NCBI GenBank assembly: GCA_964017235.1
Contig: OZ024934.1
Span: 89,184,706-89,248,705, forward strand
Reading direction: 5' to 3'
Origin: Sabellastarte sp. h YS-2021
Taxonomy: Eukaryota > Annelida > Polychaeta > Sabellida > Sabellidae
DNA: 64,000 nt
The notes under the pieces were generated by a model, which did not search any database, had not been told where the DNA came from, and saw only the letters and a list, made by a program, of their open reading frames with translations. Shown one piece after another: positions 22,072 to 33,429 of the stretch. Positions within the stretch are counted from its first letter, which is position 1. The number at the start of each line of letters is the position of its first letter. The translations under genes were made by a program, and so were the position numbers.

Positions 22072-22291
22072 AAATTGTTTATACATGTGTATTCCTCTAG
22101 CACATTCAACCAACAACGTGACACTCAGACGTGCGGCTGCTTATATATGGACTTTGAAGTGTATGGAGGAAGACGATTGGCTTACACTGTAAGGGGGGAT
22201 GTGATTGGATAGGAAGAGGAAGGTGAGTTCAATTGCGTGGATTAGTCCAAAACGACTGACGCGCATACCCCTTCAGGGGGGGTTGCTTTAA
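22072..22291 (-). repeat. Split direct repeat A1 (5' end of element)
   Basis: 220 bp. Forms the 5' terminus and probably contains the element promoter, since gag starts 54 bases further on (22018). Confidence 0.92.
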
Positions 22292-23082
22292 AATTTTCTG
22301 ATCACATGGAGAAATACTAAGTAAGATTTTATATTTAACCTAATCAGCCTTCTGGCTTTGTAGTTTTTTTTTCAATCTTCTTTAGTCATCGATAAACTTA
22401 GCTTTCTGTCCCATATTTTTGTGAATAGGATCTTTCAATATTTTTATTAATTACAGCATTATGCATATATATTGTTCATATCAAAGGATATTTATTAATT
22501 TATTCCATACAGAAGGTCGCATTGTCCTCATGTCCAGATTTTGGGCCTTTTGAAAAAGATTAAATTAATTGATTAACATCGCACCTAGTATCTTGTTTCA
22601 GTTGTATTGTGACGGGACCACCATTTAAGTGATCATCCAAATCACTATATATCTGTCCATACCTGGTCCAGAACTCACCCATCCAAGTATTAACTAAGCT
22701 TAAAAATAGAAACAACAGCGTGGGAAGTATTTTACTGTCATTTCAGAATCCCTTAAAAGTACACCATGTTGTTAAAGTCTTCTTATGATGTATTGGAGTT
22801 TATGGTTCATTCATCAGACAGGGTCACATGAGGAATCAAAAAGTGTTTTCTTTCCTTTCTTTTTGTGATTTCTTCTTTAAATAATAAAAAAATAGTGAGC
22901 AAGAAATAAATATCATTTCATAACACTGGCAAGTGAAACAATCTTCAGCTGTCCTTGAATAAAGAAAAATATGTGTGTGGTTGACTTTCCTCAAATGATA
23001 TTATTCTGTATTTTACTCACAATAATGATTCTATTTCTTTATCTGTTGGTTTGTGCCAGACTACCTAAATTGGTTATATTTT
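22292..23082. other. Non-coding, with a degraded SINE family C fragment at about 22600-22700 (minus)
   Basis: At 22610-22690 the text 'accaccatttaagtgatcat' and following bases are the reverse complement of the family C SINE body. The remainder is AT-rich without features. Confidence 0.45.
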
Positions 23083-23266
23083 GATAGGCAGTTGGCAGAG
23101 GACTCAAGAAACCAGTAGATACAGCTATTCGAGGTTCTGTATTATAAACTGCTGGTCAATGACAACAACTACAAGCTTTCCCAGTAGAGGGCAGGCCTGG
23201 ATTCAAACTCTGGTCTATAAACGAGGGAGGGGAGTGTGTACACTGTGTTATGATACCCATGTGAGT
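23083..23266 (-). mobile_element. SINE family A, diverged copy
   Basis: Matches the body and head of 8041-8270 (ggttctgtattataaactgc, ctttccca, gattcaaactctgg). The tail is missing on the left. It abuts or interrupts the gypsy LTR that follows. Confidence 0.65.
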
Positions 23267-23380
23267 TTTAGTATAAAGCACCGATCCGGTTGTACATGAG
23301 TAATCCTTACTTCTGTTTATATCCAATATGGCTGAATAAATGTGGCTTTGTAGAATATAATATCTTTTCATTTTACAACA

Positions 23381-23392
23381 TGGTAGCAGTGG
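23381..23392 (+). other. Primer-binding site, initiator tRNA-Met type
   Basis: TGGTAGCAGTGG directly after an LTR-like ...TTTACAACA. The animal initiator tRNA-Met 3' end predicts TGGTAGCAGAGG, one mismatch. The position fits the start of minus-strand synthesis for this element. Confidence 0.6.
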
Positions 23393-23569
23393 TCAACGAA
23401 CTCAAACATGGTTGAAACAACACATGCTGTATAGTGAGTATAAATAGCATTGCCCAATTTCAGACAAACACTGTAAACACACACCACCCTTTCAGAGCAC
23501 ATGTTATATACATAGGAAACAGGGAATCTGAGCAGGAGACAAACATTCAAAAATAATAACAATAACAAT

Positions 23570-23700
23570 GGATTATCTACCACAGCTACAATGGAAAAAG
23601 CCAGCCCCTCGGGACAAATTTAAGTTATTCAGCCAGAGACTGGAGCTATTCTTCGAGATGAAAAAGCACGGAAGACACATAGAAATGCTACTATATCCTT
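23570..23700 (+). pseudogene. gypsy gag N-terminal remnant
   Basis: MDYLPQLQWKKPAPRDKFKL.. LELFFE resembles the start of Ty3/gypsy capsid proteins, where a W..F..R...F pattern is common. Stops follow within 50 codons and later gag is not readable. Confidence 0.5.
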
Positions 23701-24259
23701 AGGGCATTTGATGATGATTCCCTCCAGGTGTTCAACTCATGGAACCTGGATGCAATAGTAGCATAAGGCTACAAACAAGTGATTAAAAATTTGAAGAAAC
23801 CCTTGGGCAAACTACCATAAATTTTCGCTGTCAAAACAGAGAGGGGCCAAATAAGTGGAACAGGGGCAGGTCACAATCAAGGCTAAGACAAGGAAGCTGC
23901 AAGTCAGTAAACATGGTAAATGACCACAAAGATGAACCAGACCATAAGCAGGACCAATTGCAAGAATTGTATATGACACAATTAACATGCACAGCTACAC
24001 GACGGAACAAAACCTCACAAAGGCATTTGCCACTCCAAGGATGTTTCCTGAAACAACAGTGATGTAAGACAGTACTTAAACTGTGAAACTGGAGAGCTTT
24101 GCAGAAGGCAACACATTCCCTCTGCACACATTCAAAAGCATGTTCCCAAAATACTGATACACAAGGACATCCAACCATGAAATAAACCATGGGAGTCCAC
24201 CTGACGCAATAAAATGGCAGTGAGTTAAAATGCTATAGCAAGTAGAAATCAAGTTTGAA

Positions 24260-26111
24260 TATCAAGGAAACACCTGCACGGCAAACCTCTATATGGTGGA
24301 CACTCCTGGGTCACACATAATTAGGTTTCCCACCTGTGAAAAGCTAAGGGTCATTGAGTTAAACTGCAGCATCAACAAACAAGATTCCCACAGCAACATC
24401 TATAAGTCTGTAAATTCAAAATAAGAACTCTTGGAGGAATATCCCAATAAGTTTTGTGAAAAATTCACAACAGAACTAATATTTGAGCCTACATTGACCC
24501 CCAAGGAAATATCCACTGCACAAGACAGACAAGGAAGAGTTGGGAGTGATCCACACAGTAACCTAACACAGAGTGGTGCAGTGGACATATTTTTGAGTCA
24601 AAACCAGATGGCTAACTGAGGGTTTGTTCAGATCCAGCCTGATTAAACAAAGCACTGATCCGATGTCCCCACAAAATGCCAAACTTGAAGGAACTGAACC
24701 ATAAACTGGTCAACACTGTCAAACACCAGCATCAAAGAATGACCTGCAATGTTTCTCAGGATTCATTCAGTTCTTAGCACCCTTTATTCCCAACCTATCA
24801 AACAAAGCAGCACCTTTCTGGGATCTACTGAAAGAAGACACATCAGGGACATGAGATGAGGACCACAACCACATCATCAATGTTTAAAACAGCTCACTGC
24901 AGAAGATACCAGGATCTAGTTCTACAATGTTAAAACCCATCCAGTTGCATTGCCACGCAAGCACAAGGGGAATTGATGCCTGCATGGTGCAATCACAAGA
25001 CAACACAGGCACAGCTTTCAGATCGGTCACATATGCCAGTAAACCTTTACACAAACAGAATGAAACTAGAGAGAGAGCTACTGAAATTTGTATTTGGGGT
25101 TGGACGTTTCAGTACCTGCTCAAGTGAAAGATACTTCACTATTGTGACAGACAACCATCCCCTGGCTGGCATATCCAAAAAAGGATCCCATGAAGGCATC
25201 ACCTAGGTTGAAAAGGCAACTCATCCATCTGCAAAGGTATGACATCCAGATAACATACAAACCTGGAGCCACCCACACGATACCCGATTGTCTTTCTAAG
25301 CCACCAGAACAAACTGTTCCTCTGGATATATGTGTGAATTTCATTGCAATCACAGATGAAAAGTTACTGGAACATAAACTACAAACCATGAAAGACAGCT
25401 GACCCAACTGATGTAACAGATATTAACAGAGTGGCCAGACACAGTGAAAGATGCTACCCCACACTTGAAAACTTACAGGAAATACAGATGAACTCACAAT
25501 AAAAATGGATTGAAAGGATGTTGGATTATTATTTCCACACAGCTGTGAAGCTGCTACATGAACAAACCCACACAGGCCACATGGGTATCACAAAAACACA
25601 AATGAGGACCCTGAGTTTCCATATCCTGACCTAGAATTAACCAAGACATTAAAACCACTGTGGCCAATTGTCATGTATGCCATAATACCAGGCAAGCCAG
25701 TCAAGGAGCCCTTAATTCCGCATGACGTCCCCCTAACCCTTTGGACCAAATTGTGATTAGATCTACATTCCCCCAAACCCAAGGACAGAAGATTGGGATT
25801 CAAAATTTAATTCTTTAACATTATTGTGATTAGATCTATTCTATCTGAATGACATGCAATACCTGATAACAACTTATTACACCACCAAGTATGTGGTCAT
25901 AAAACAATTGCCAACCTCAGCACCTTCAAACATAATTGTGAAGGTCTTCAAGAACATATTGAATTAGTTAGACATCCCAAAAGAACTAGTATCAGACAGG
26001 GGCACTCACTTCAGCTCTCATGAATTCAGAAAGTTCTGTTCAGAATAGGGGATAGAACATACCTGTTCAAGCCCTACATACACCCTAAGCAATGGAGCAG
26101 TAGAACGTGCA
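24260..26111 (+). pseudogene. gypsy pol remnant: protease, RT edges, RNase H, integrase (first part)
   Basis: Recognisable in shifting frames: LYMVDTPGSHII (protease-like), LNKALIRCPHKMPNL (RT fingers), FIPNLSNKAAPFWDLLKED (RT thumb/connection), YASKPLHKQNETRERA and IVTDNHPLAGI (RNase H), LKRQLIHLQRYDIQITYKPG (tether), LLHEQTHTGHMGITKTQMR (integrase HHCC), then ELVSDRGTHFSSHEFRKFC and SSPTYTLSNGAVERA (integrase core with D and E). It is broken by many stops and frameshifts and by a deletion that removes the RT catalytic box. Confidence 0.75.
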
Positions 26112-26117
26112 ATATAA

Positions 26118-26832
26118 TCAATCAGTCAATCAATCAGTTGTCCAAGTGCTTAATCTCCGTATCTACGGATTCTAAGGCACACCATCCAGTTCGTAAGGCA
26201 TAAATCATCAAGATATTAGACATGTTCCAAGTCGTACCCAGGGAGGCGATCCGGTGTTTGGTAGTTAGAAGCTATGGTGGAAATGATTTCTGAAATAGGT
26301 AGGTTTTTAGTCGACTTTTGAAACACGAGAGATTTGGAGCACTGCAGATATCATGTGGAAGATCATTCCATAACTTTGGGGCATCATATGAGAAACTGTT
26401 GTTGAAATGGACCTTTGATTTATGGATGGAAGCACAATAATGAGGAACCTGGAGGAACAATTTTTTGGGGTTGGAACGTCTTGTATTTATGGCAGATTTG
26501 TACAAGGAGAGATATGGTGCAAAATACTTAGGTTGGCCAGTGGTGAGGTACTTATAAACCAAAACTAAGGTTTTGAAGATAATACGTTGTCTGATGGGTA
26601 GCCAATGAAGTATCCTCAGGGTGGATGTGATGTGAGTGTACTTTGAAGCACCAGTGACAATGTGCAAGAGCATTTTGAACATATTGGAGCCTTGTAGCAT
26701 TACGGGATGACAAACTGTGAAATAGAGAATTGCAATAATCCAAACGACTACTGACCAGAGCATTTGCAATCACCACTGATGTATCAATGGAAAGAAACCT
26801 CCTGATTTGAGACTATCATCAGGGGATACGTG
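26118..26832 (-). mobile_element. 5'-truncated L2/CR1-like LINE fragment inserted in gypsy integrase
   Basis: Encodes only the C-terminal region (VIANALVSSRLDYCNSLFHS, then after a frameshift near 26650 ILHWLPIRQRIIFK and WNDLPHDICSAPNLSCF, stop at 26272). The 3' UTR has the same 'cttaatctc' end as the LINE at 2816-6210, but a (TGAT)n-type tail. ATATAA at 26112-26117 and 26833-26838 flank it and are a plausible target-site duplication. Removing it brings the gypsy integrase motifs together. Confidence 0.8.
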
Positions 26833-26838
26833 ATATAA

Positions 26839-27170
26839 ACTGTTAATGAAAAGGGCAACTGAGGCCAATGAACACTCTGGGCAGGCATTAACAGTATGGT
26901 GAGGCACACCCCTGGATTGGATACTAAGAACCTGGTGAAATTGCTATTTGGATGTAAAGTCCTGATAAACCTGCCAGTTAAGGCAGACCCAATACTAGAG
27001 GAAACTATAGAAGCCAGTATTTCGAAGCAAGCAAGGGTCCCGGAAAGATACAACCACCACAGTCGACCATTGGCACCCCTCCAGCAATACACCCAAGTGA
27101 CATACCAGGATGACACATCATCGAAGTCTGGCATAATCACCAAGGTTGGAAACTAACCACACAGCTACAC
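26839..27170 (+). pseudogene. gypsy integrase C-terminal remnant
   Basis: LLMKRATEANEHSGQALTVW followed in another frame by HTPGLDTKNLVKLLFGCK and INLPV. This resembles the L..YRNTPL...SPAQLL.GR..R..LP signature after the integrase core. It is separated from its upstream part by the LINE insertion. Confidence 0.7.
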
Positions 27171-27265
27171 CTGCTAACACCACTGTGTTGCACAACCACA
27201 GACACATTCGGCCAACAGCTACCAACCCTACTGAAAAAGAGGAAACAGTACCTACATTCAGGTCA

Positions 27266-27889
27266 CAGGGCCGATTTCACAAAGGGACTTAGACTTACCC
27301 AAGTTTGTGGCTAAGTCAGCGATTTAAATCTAAGACTTTTTTATCTTAGCTAGGTCTGGGACTTAAATGGATTTCACAAAGGGTGACTTAGCTAAGTCCA
27401 AGCTTATCATATAACCACAGTGGTTTTCTGTGTCATGTGACCTTTTATTTCTGTTCAAAATATAATATTGGTGATATATATCCTTCATTTGATGCATTTT
27501 ATCAAAGGATAAGTGCTGTTTTGAAATGAAAAAACCTTGGTACTACATATAAACTTCCCAAAGACTACTTTAGTGAGGTGTTCTGTATAATTATACTTTA
27601 TTTACAGCCCTTTCAAATTTTAAAGTGAAGGAAAGTTTATGACAGCCATATTTAAGTCCTCTTTTCAAAATTTAAGCCTACTACCTACCAGGCTTAAAGT
27701 TAAGTACACTGACTTAGAAATTTCATGAACTTAGCTGCTTTGTGAAATCCACTAAGTCTAAGACCACAGACTTAGCATTCTGTTGACAAAATTTAAGACC
27801 AAAGTCTCAAATATAAGTCTAAATCTGGACTTAAGTCCCTTTGGGAAATCAGCCCCTGGGCTTAAGTCCCCTTGTGAAATCGGCCCCTG
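27266..27889. mobile_element. Foldback MITE (TTCACAAAG family)
   Basis: Left end CAGGGCCGATTTCACAAAGG; complement of right end CAGGGGCCGATTTCACAAGG. The interior is full of ttaagtc/gacttaa words, giving extended self-complementarity. A second end-like copy (gggaaatcagcccctg, about 27843-27858) lies just inside the right terminus, as if one end was duplicated. Confidence 0.8.
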
Positions 27890-28347
27890 TAAAGAAAAGC
27901 TGTCACACCACCCAAAACCTTCTACTAATAAAAATTTTCGCCATGATTCAGCACAGGGTCATGGCAGAACTGACCCATAACAAAAATGTGTAAACTAATT
28001 GACAAAATATGGTAATTGTGCAAAGATACAACTTTGGAAGTGTGCAATAGTGCAAAGGCAACCCTGGGGTGAGCCAAGCGCCCTCGGGAAAATGCTATGA
28101 AAGTCTACATTGTGCCTTACAAAACAAACATCCATACAGCAAAACAATTCAAGTGTAAAAGAGTGCAGAACTCATGATAAGACTTTTAATGAGTGTTGTG
28201 CATATGTATATCATATATTGTATATTTCCAATATAATATTATATATTCCAAATATTACATTGTGTATTCCAGTTATGTTAGAAGTACGTGTAATTTAGTA
28301 CCATACATACCTAACACACAAATGCACCTGCATAACATACAAAAGCT
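27890..28347. other. Non-coding stretch between two MITEs
   Basis: Possibly the distal part of the gypsy element, but no motif or LTR is recognisable. Confidence 0.4.
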
Positions 28348-29537
28348 GGGCCCGTATTCACTAAACCTCCTTTATTCCAAGGAACCTTAAAAACTTTATT
28401 TTTGTATTCATTAAACTTCTCCCAAACAAAGGAGTCTTAACTTTCTTTCCTTGAATTTCAAGGAAACCTTCAAAATCAAGGGAATCTTGAATTTTGATAT
28501 TCACTAACCTTCCTTTACTGAGGATTCCTTGTGTTTTTCCTTAACTTTCATGGTTAGTGTGTGACTACCTTTTTGATAAAGGGGGATTTGTGTGGTTTGA
28601 CTTTTTAAGTACAAATTGGGATAATTGGTAAAGTGTTATGATATTTAGAAATAATAATAATAAACATTCTTACATTTTTTTTCTCCATACCATATCATTT
28701 ATGCTTAGGAAAGCCACTAATGTCAAATGGTGGGAATGCAAAACAAATGCTGAGATGTATGATGAACTCCCACTTCTTGGTAATAAAATAACAGCAAGAA
28801 GAATGAAACTCACTGGTAACTGCCACCAACATCCTGAACTAGCGGCTAGCAACCTAGTTCTATCAGCCCAACCAAAATCTGAGAAGAAGAAGACCTAAAG
28901 TAGACTCTGTAGAGGGCTTAAGGCGAGATGCGGGAAATCTGACAACAACAGAGCTGCGTACATTGATGGAAGACCAGACTGTCTGGAGAAACCATGTGAC
29001 TGTTCGCGTGCGGGCGACCAAATAATAATAAATATATATATATATATATATCATTTATATCACTATACTTCTTTCTTTGAAATTTATGGGATGTTTAGTT
29101 GATATGTCATCAAACCTACTGAAAATATATTGGATGCATGTGTGTCACAATATCTTTTTGAAAAGTGGCTATTACCACAACGTGGTATGCAATACAGTTA
29201 GATATTTACTACTTAAAATATAAAATATCACATTAAACACCAATAAAAAATATATCATAACACTAGTCTTATACTGAATAGTTAATATGGAGAGAAAAAA
29301 TACAAAAGTAAGGGAAAGATAAAGGAGACTTTGTGAACAAAGTTTTTAACCAATCAGATGACTCAATTCACTCCTTTAATAAAGGATCCATTATTTAAGG
29401 TCTCCTTTGGAAAGGAAACCATAAAGGAGGCTTAGTAAATAGCATTTTAAAGGCCACCCTACCAAAGGAGATTTTTCACCTTCCTTTAAAAAAGGAACCT
29501 AATGAAAATAAAGGAGATTTAGTGAATACAGCCCCTG
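28348..29537. mobile_element. Long foldback MITE (TATTCACTAAA family) carrying a LINE fragment
   Basis: Left end GGGCCCGTATTCACTAAACC; complement of right end CAGGGGCTGTATTCACTAAA. Long subterminal zones of aaggag/ctcctt words pair with each other. The interior holds an RTE-like LINE remnant (28710-29025) followed by a (TA)n tract, which explains the unusual 1.2 kb length. Confidence 0.75.
28710..29025 (+). pseudogene. C-terminal LINE remnant
   Basis: ARRMKLTGNCHQHPELAASN, then after a one-base frameshift GLRRDAGNLTTTELRTLMED and QTVWRNHV, ending TAA at 29023-29025. The R-R-x-K-L-x-G-H-C...HPE...ASxLVL...ELR..M.D...W pattern is the conserved tail of an RT lineage found in many invertebrate LINEs. 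It is followed by aataataaa and (TA)n, a plausible 3' tail. Confidence 0.65.
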
Positions 29538-29789
29538 ATCTTCCCATCAAACTGTCTTGTTTTGACATCTCATATTTACAAACAGTTTCTTTTTTTAAGT
29601 GTTTTTCCTGTGCCATCACATATCTTATACTGTTCTGAAAGACTGATGCCCGAAAGACTTGTCTGCATTTTATCTTACCTTCCATATCTCATGGTGTCCA
29701 ATGCTCTTTACCCAGGCTATTTCTGCTGCTATTTTTCATACATATGTTATAATGGTATCTACACAACCACTGTGCTGTGGCTGGGAGAT
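29538..29789. other. Non-coding stretch
   Basis: No motif recognised; the open frame through it runs into repeat sequence. Confidence 0.45.
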
Positions 29790-30720
29790 TATAAAACACT
29801 GCAAGTGCATCTGTCTGTGCTTCCATGTGTCCGTTCCTCACATTTTTACATAAACCTTAATATCCCATTCACTTGCAAATATATCTTCACCAAATTTGCA
29901 GGGAATGTTTATGGCTATGAAAACATGTCTGTGCAAATTTTGGCCTCATTTTGAAGAACAAAATGGCTGTCATAGTCAATTGTTTGAAAATCATAAAGGT
30001 GCTCTAAATCTTGAAATATTGCAGTTAGCTTCATCAAATTTGCACAAAAAAAATATCTGGCTAGGAAAGCTAGCCTGATAGTAATTTTGGCCTAGTTTTA
30101 AAAGCAAAATGTCCACCATATCATATGTTTAATGTCAAATGGGGTTTTCCCATTAAAAAGGCCTTATGTATCCCTTAAAATTGATCCTAGGGGTTCGGAA
30201 TATGAAAACAACTTGGAGGAAGTCATAGCCTGGAAATCTTTTCCAGGTGTTGAATTTGACCTTTGACCCCTGCTTCAAGGTTAAATGGGGTTATCATACT
30301 AAATGTTTTGCCTGTAAACAATTTTGGCCTCATTTTTAAAACCAAAATGGCCACCATAGCTGATTGATTGAAATCATTAAGATGCTCTAAATCTTGAAAT
30401 ATTGTAGCTAGCATCATCAAACGTGCAGAAAAGATACTAGGCTAGGAATGCTAACATGATAGTAATTTGATCTAATTTCAAAAACAAAATGGCCTTCATA
30501 TCATGTTTCATATCACATGGGGTTACCTTAAAACGTCTTAAAAAAATGGGGTTACCTTTAAAACGTCTTATATCTCCCTTTTCATTGCTCCATGGGGTTC
30601 CAAATGTGAAAACATCTCATATTAAGTCATGACCTGAGTCTCATTTCCAATTACTAATTTTGACCTTTGACCCCTTCTTCAATGTCAAGTGGGGTTATTT
30701 TACTATAAAAGGCCTTATAT
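29790..30720. repeat. Diverged tandem duplication, unit about 388 bp
   Basis: 'ttttggcctcatttt..aaa..aaaatgg' recurs at about 29938 and 30324, followed by matching 'aaagatgctctaaatcttga' type text and 'tttgacctttgacccc' at about 30246 and 30660. About 2.3 units, old. Non-coding. Confidence 0.7.
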
Positions 30721-30829
30721 CGAATCATAGACAATTCGGCCCTTTACCAAATCGGCCCCCAGAAAGAAAAAAATATCCTAGTTAAATCGGCCAATGAAAA
30801 TATTTACCTCAAAAACTTATACAACAAGA

Positions 30830-32303
30830 TGCACTCAGAGAGAGCAAAACGCTCGACTCCATGTGACCAGTCTCTCAAGTGATATAAAGTATTGTAAGGA
30901 AGACAATAAAATAAAACCAAACAGAAATATCAAGTAGAAAGCTAAAGTCATTAAAAATACATTGAAATGGGACCTGGAAATGGGATGATTTTTTTATATC
31001 CAAAATAAGATCCAGATCTTTCTTTTACTAACTTCTTCCTTCAGTCAGGTCCTACCCACAAATTTTTAAATAAAGATTTGTTCATTAGTTCTGGAGTAAT
31101 CGAAACACACACACACAGAAAAAAAAAAAATTCACATTGACAATTAAACAATTAGCACACAAAAACATAAACTGCTGGTGGAGGTAAAAATATTGCTTAA
31201 AGGTCCCTTCTTGGTGAAAATCACGCATGATAATTTTTTGTGATGGACTGTCAAGGAATTGAAAGAAAAAAGAGAAAATAAAACAGAAAGAATAATTAAT
31301 AAAAATGATGAATATACCACCTCCCTCTTTATTATGTTTATGTCAATTTTAAAACATAAAATGAGAAGAAATATTTTTACTTAAAGACAGCAAGTATCAC
31401 AAGCTAGGTTTGTGACCTCACAATGACAGTTGCATTGTGACATCACTGAGTAATGACATCATCAGAAAGCAAAATATCGATTTTTTACGCATGTGATGAA
31501 GAGAAGCAGTTTCACTGTGTATTCCCAATTAAAAATAAGAAAAACTCTCTCCTGGCTTTAATTTTCAAACAAATTACACCAAATTTGGAAGAATCTGTCT
31601 GTACTCCATGAAATACCTGCCCACCAAATTTGAGACTGATTGCTGTTATAGTTTTTGAGGTATAAGGGCAAAATGGTGCACAGACAGAGAAGCAGATTTC
31701 AATGTAAAAGCCCAATTAAAAATAAGAAAAACTCTCTCCTGGCTTTAATTTTCACATAAATTACGCCAAATTTGGAAGAATCCGTCTGTACCCCATGAAA
31801 TACCTGTCCACCAAATTTGAGACTGATTGATGTTATAGTTTTTGAGTTATAAGGGCAAAACGGTGCACAGAGAAGCAGATTTCACTGTAAAAGCCCAATT
31901 AAAAATAAGAAAAACTCTCTCCTGGCTTTAATTTTCACATAAATTACACCAAATTTGGAAGAATCCGTCTGTACCCCATGAAATACCTGTCCACCAAATT
32001 TAAGACTGATTGATGTTATAGTTTTTGAGTTATAAGGGCAAAACGGTGCACAGACGGAGAAGCAGATTTCACTGTAAAAGCCCAATTAAAAATAAGAAAA
32101 ACTCTCTCCTGGCTTTAATTTTCACATAAATTACACCAAATTTGGAAGAATCCGTCTGTACCCCATGAAATACCTGCCCACCAAACTCGAGCTCGATTGG
32201 TGTTATAGTTTTTGAGTTACAAGGGCGAAACGGTGCACAGACAGATAGACAGACAGAAACAAACTGATCACAATAACCCTCTCCTATCGTCGAGCGTTAA
32301 AAA
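30830..32303. mobile_element. Putative Helitron-like non-autonomous element with internal tandem repeats
   Basis: A perfect 10-bp inverted pair AACGCTCGAC (30848-30857) and GTCGAGCGTT (32289-32298) lies near the ends. A (CA)n tract (about 31108-31120), four 187-bp repeats and a GACAGATAGACAGACAG tract (about 32238-32255) lie between. Subterminal inverted repeats, tandem core and microsatellite resemble Helentron-type or 'pearl'-type elements of invertebrates. The termini are not defined to the base. Confidence 0.45.
31495..32260. repeat. Tandem repeat, unit about 187 bp, four copies
   Basis: 'agcagatttcactgtaaaagc' or its variants begin at 31504, 31691, 31874 and 32061. Units differ by few substitutions and one short indel (183 bp for the third interval). 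Small open frames across the units are by-products. Confidence 0.9.
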
Positions 32304-33429
32304 TATTACACAAATATTAATGAATTAAAGTCACTTGTTCTCAAATGATCCCAAGAGTTACAACTTGTTTAATGATGTACGTTAATCACACTTAGCTAAA
32401 GTCCCCACCATTATACATAATGATAAATAATTACCACCTCCCCCAAGTCAACATTAAAATCGACCAGATTATAATTTAATACCAAGGCATGCAGTTTCTG
32501 ATGAAAATACCTTGGTTGTTCTGTTTAATAATCCTGAAGAAATATCTTTATCAACCTAGTCGAATGCTCTTTGCAGGTCTATAAATAAATTCAAATTACA
32601 AAAAAAAAAATTCAACTGGAGGCCCAGTTGTCCAGGGCCGAATTTTTAGGGGGCTGATTTGCCCATTGATGACTTTTTTGGGGGGCCGATTTGCCAAGGG
32701 CCAAATTGACAAAGGATCGATTCATCCAGCTCCCCTTATATCCTCATTAGTCTTTCAATAAACGAATCAACATCAAGAGAATTTGGAAACGATAGACACA
32801 AATCCAATTAGGAAAACATCCCAATATAGACTAATAAACCAACATCAAAGGAATGTTGTAATGTTTCTCGGGACTTAGGATTTAATACCACATGTTGATG
32901 TTTGATAAAATGTAATATACTTTTTCAAAATACGTCTGTAAAAGAGACAGTGTGACCAATAATGATGTCATGTGTTTCGTGACAATGTAATTGATATAAT
33001 TTCCTTTGATTTGCACATGCTTGTAAATATATTATATTCAGAATAAAAATCATTTTTAAATTTCATTATCATAAGTTGGACTGGTATATTCTAGCTCATT
33101 TAAAGATAGGCTTCCCAACTTATGACCCTAAGTTTGGCTATAGCCAATCTTAAGATGGGCTGGCTCTAACAGTAATATTCAGTGCCAGTTTAAATGTTTA
33201 AAAAGGATGGGAGGAAATACACTGCGAGAACTTTGTTTTCCCCTTCTGCTAAAATTCTAAGGGTTTCAAATTAAATTGGTGAAAAGTGGTACTTTAGATA
33301 AATTATAGATTTGATGAAATTGACGAATGTGTTCAGGTTTTAATATAAAAAAACAACAACTTTGAACTAGACCTACGCATCAGATAACTGATGCAAATTT
33401 GTATCCACCGGAAAGACAACTCACCACAG
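32304..33429. other. Non-coding, AT-rich
   Basis: No gene. Around 32620-32730 there are short palindromic repeats of the type ggccgatttgcc / ggccaaattgac that resemble a foldback element end, not resolved. A similar 'aatcggcc' cluster lies at 30745-30795. Confidence 0.4.

Larger units (their letters stand above)
16667..22291 (-). mobile_element. Ngaro/PAT-like tyrosine-recombinase retrotransposon with split direct repeats
   Basis: On the coding (minus) strand the order is A1 (22291-22072), gag, RT/RNase H, recombinase, B1 (17415-17176), A2 (17175-16956), a 49-bp spacer, then B2 (16906-16667). A1/A2 are 220 bp each and I found two differences. B1/B2 are 240 bp each and I saw none. A1-ORFs-B1-A2-B2 is the hallmark of Ngaro and PAT elements, as opposed to the inverted repeats of DIRS1. 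No methyltransferase or integrase is present. The high repeat identity implies a young insertion. No target-site duplication is visible, as expected for recombinase-mediated integration. Confidence 0.9.
23267..27265 (+). mobile_element. Decayed Ty3/gypsy LTR retrotransposon
   Basis: In order: the end of a 5' LTR with an AATAAA signal (about 23335) and terminal ACA, a primer-binding site, gag remnant, protease-like and RT-start remnants, RNase H, integrase zinc finger and core, and the post-core ALL-x-YRNTP-like region. The frames are riddled with stops. The RT palm, including the catalytic box, is missing between about 24720 and 24755. A LINE fragment splits the integrase at 26118-26832. The 3' LTR is not recognised; a MITE begins at 27266. 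Confidence 0.8.

Noticed and set aside
29562..29954. A 130-codon frame rich in Tyr, Cys and Leu, possibly a membrane protein
   Set aside because: Its second half lies in the 388-bp diverged tandem repeat; codon pattern and context look non-coding.
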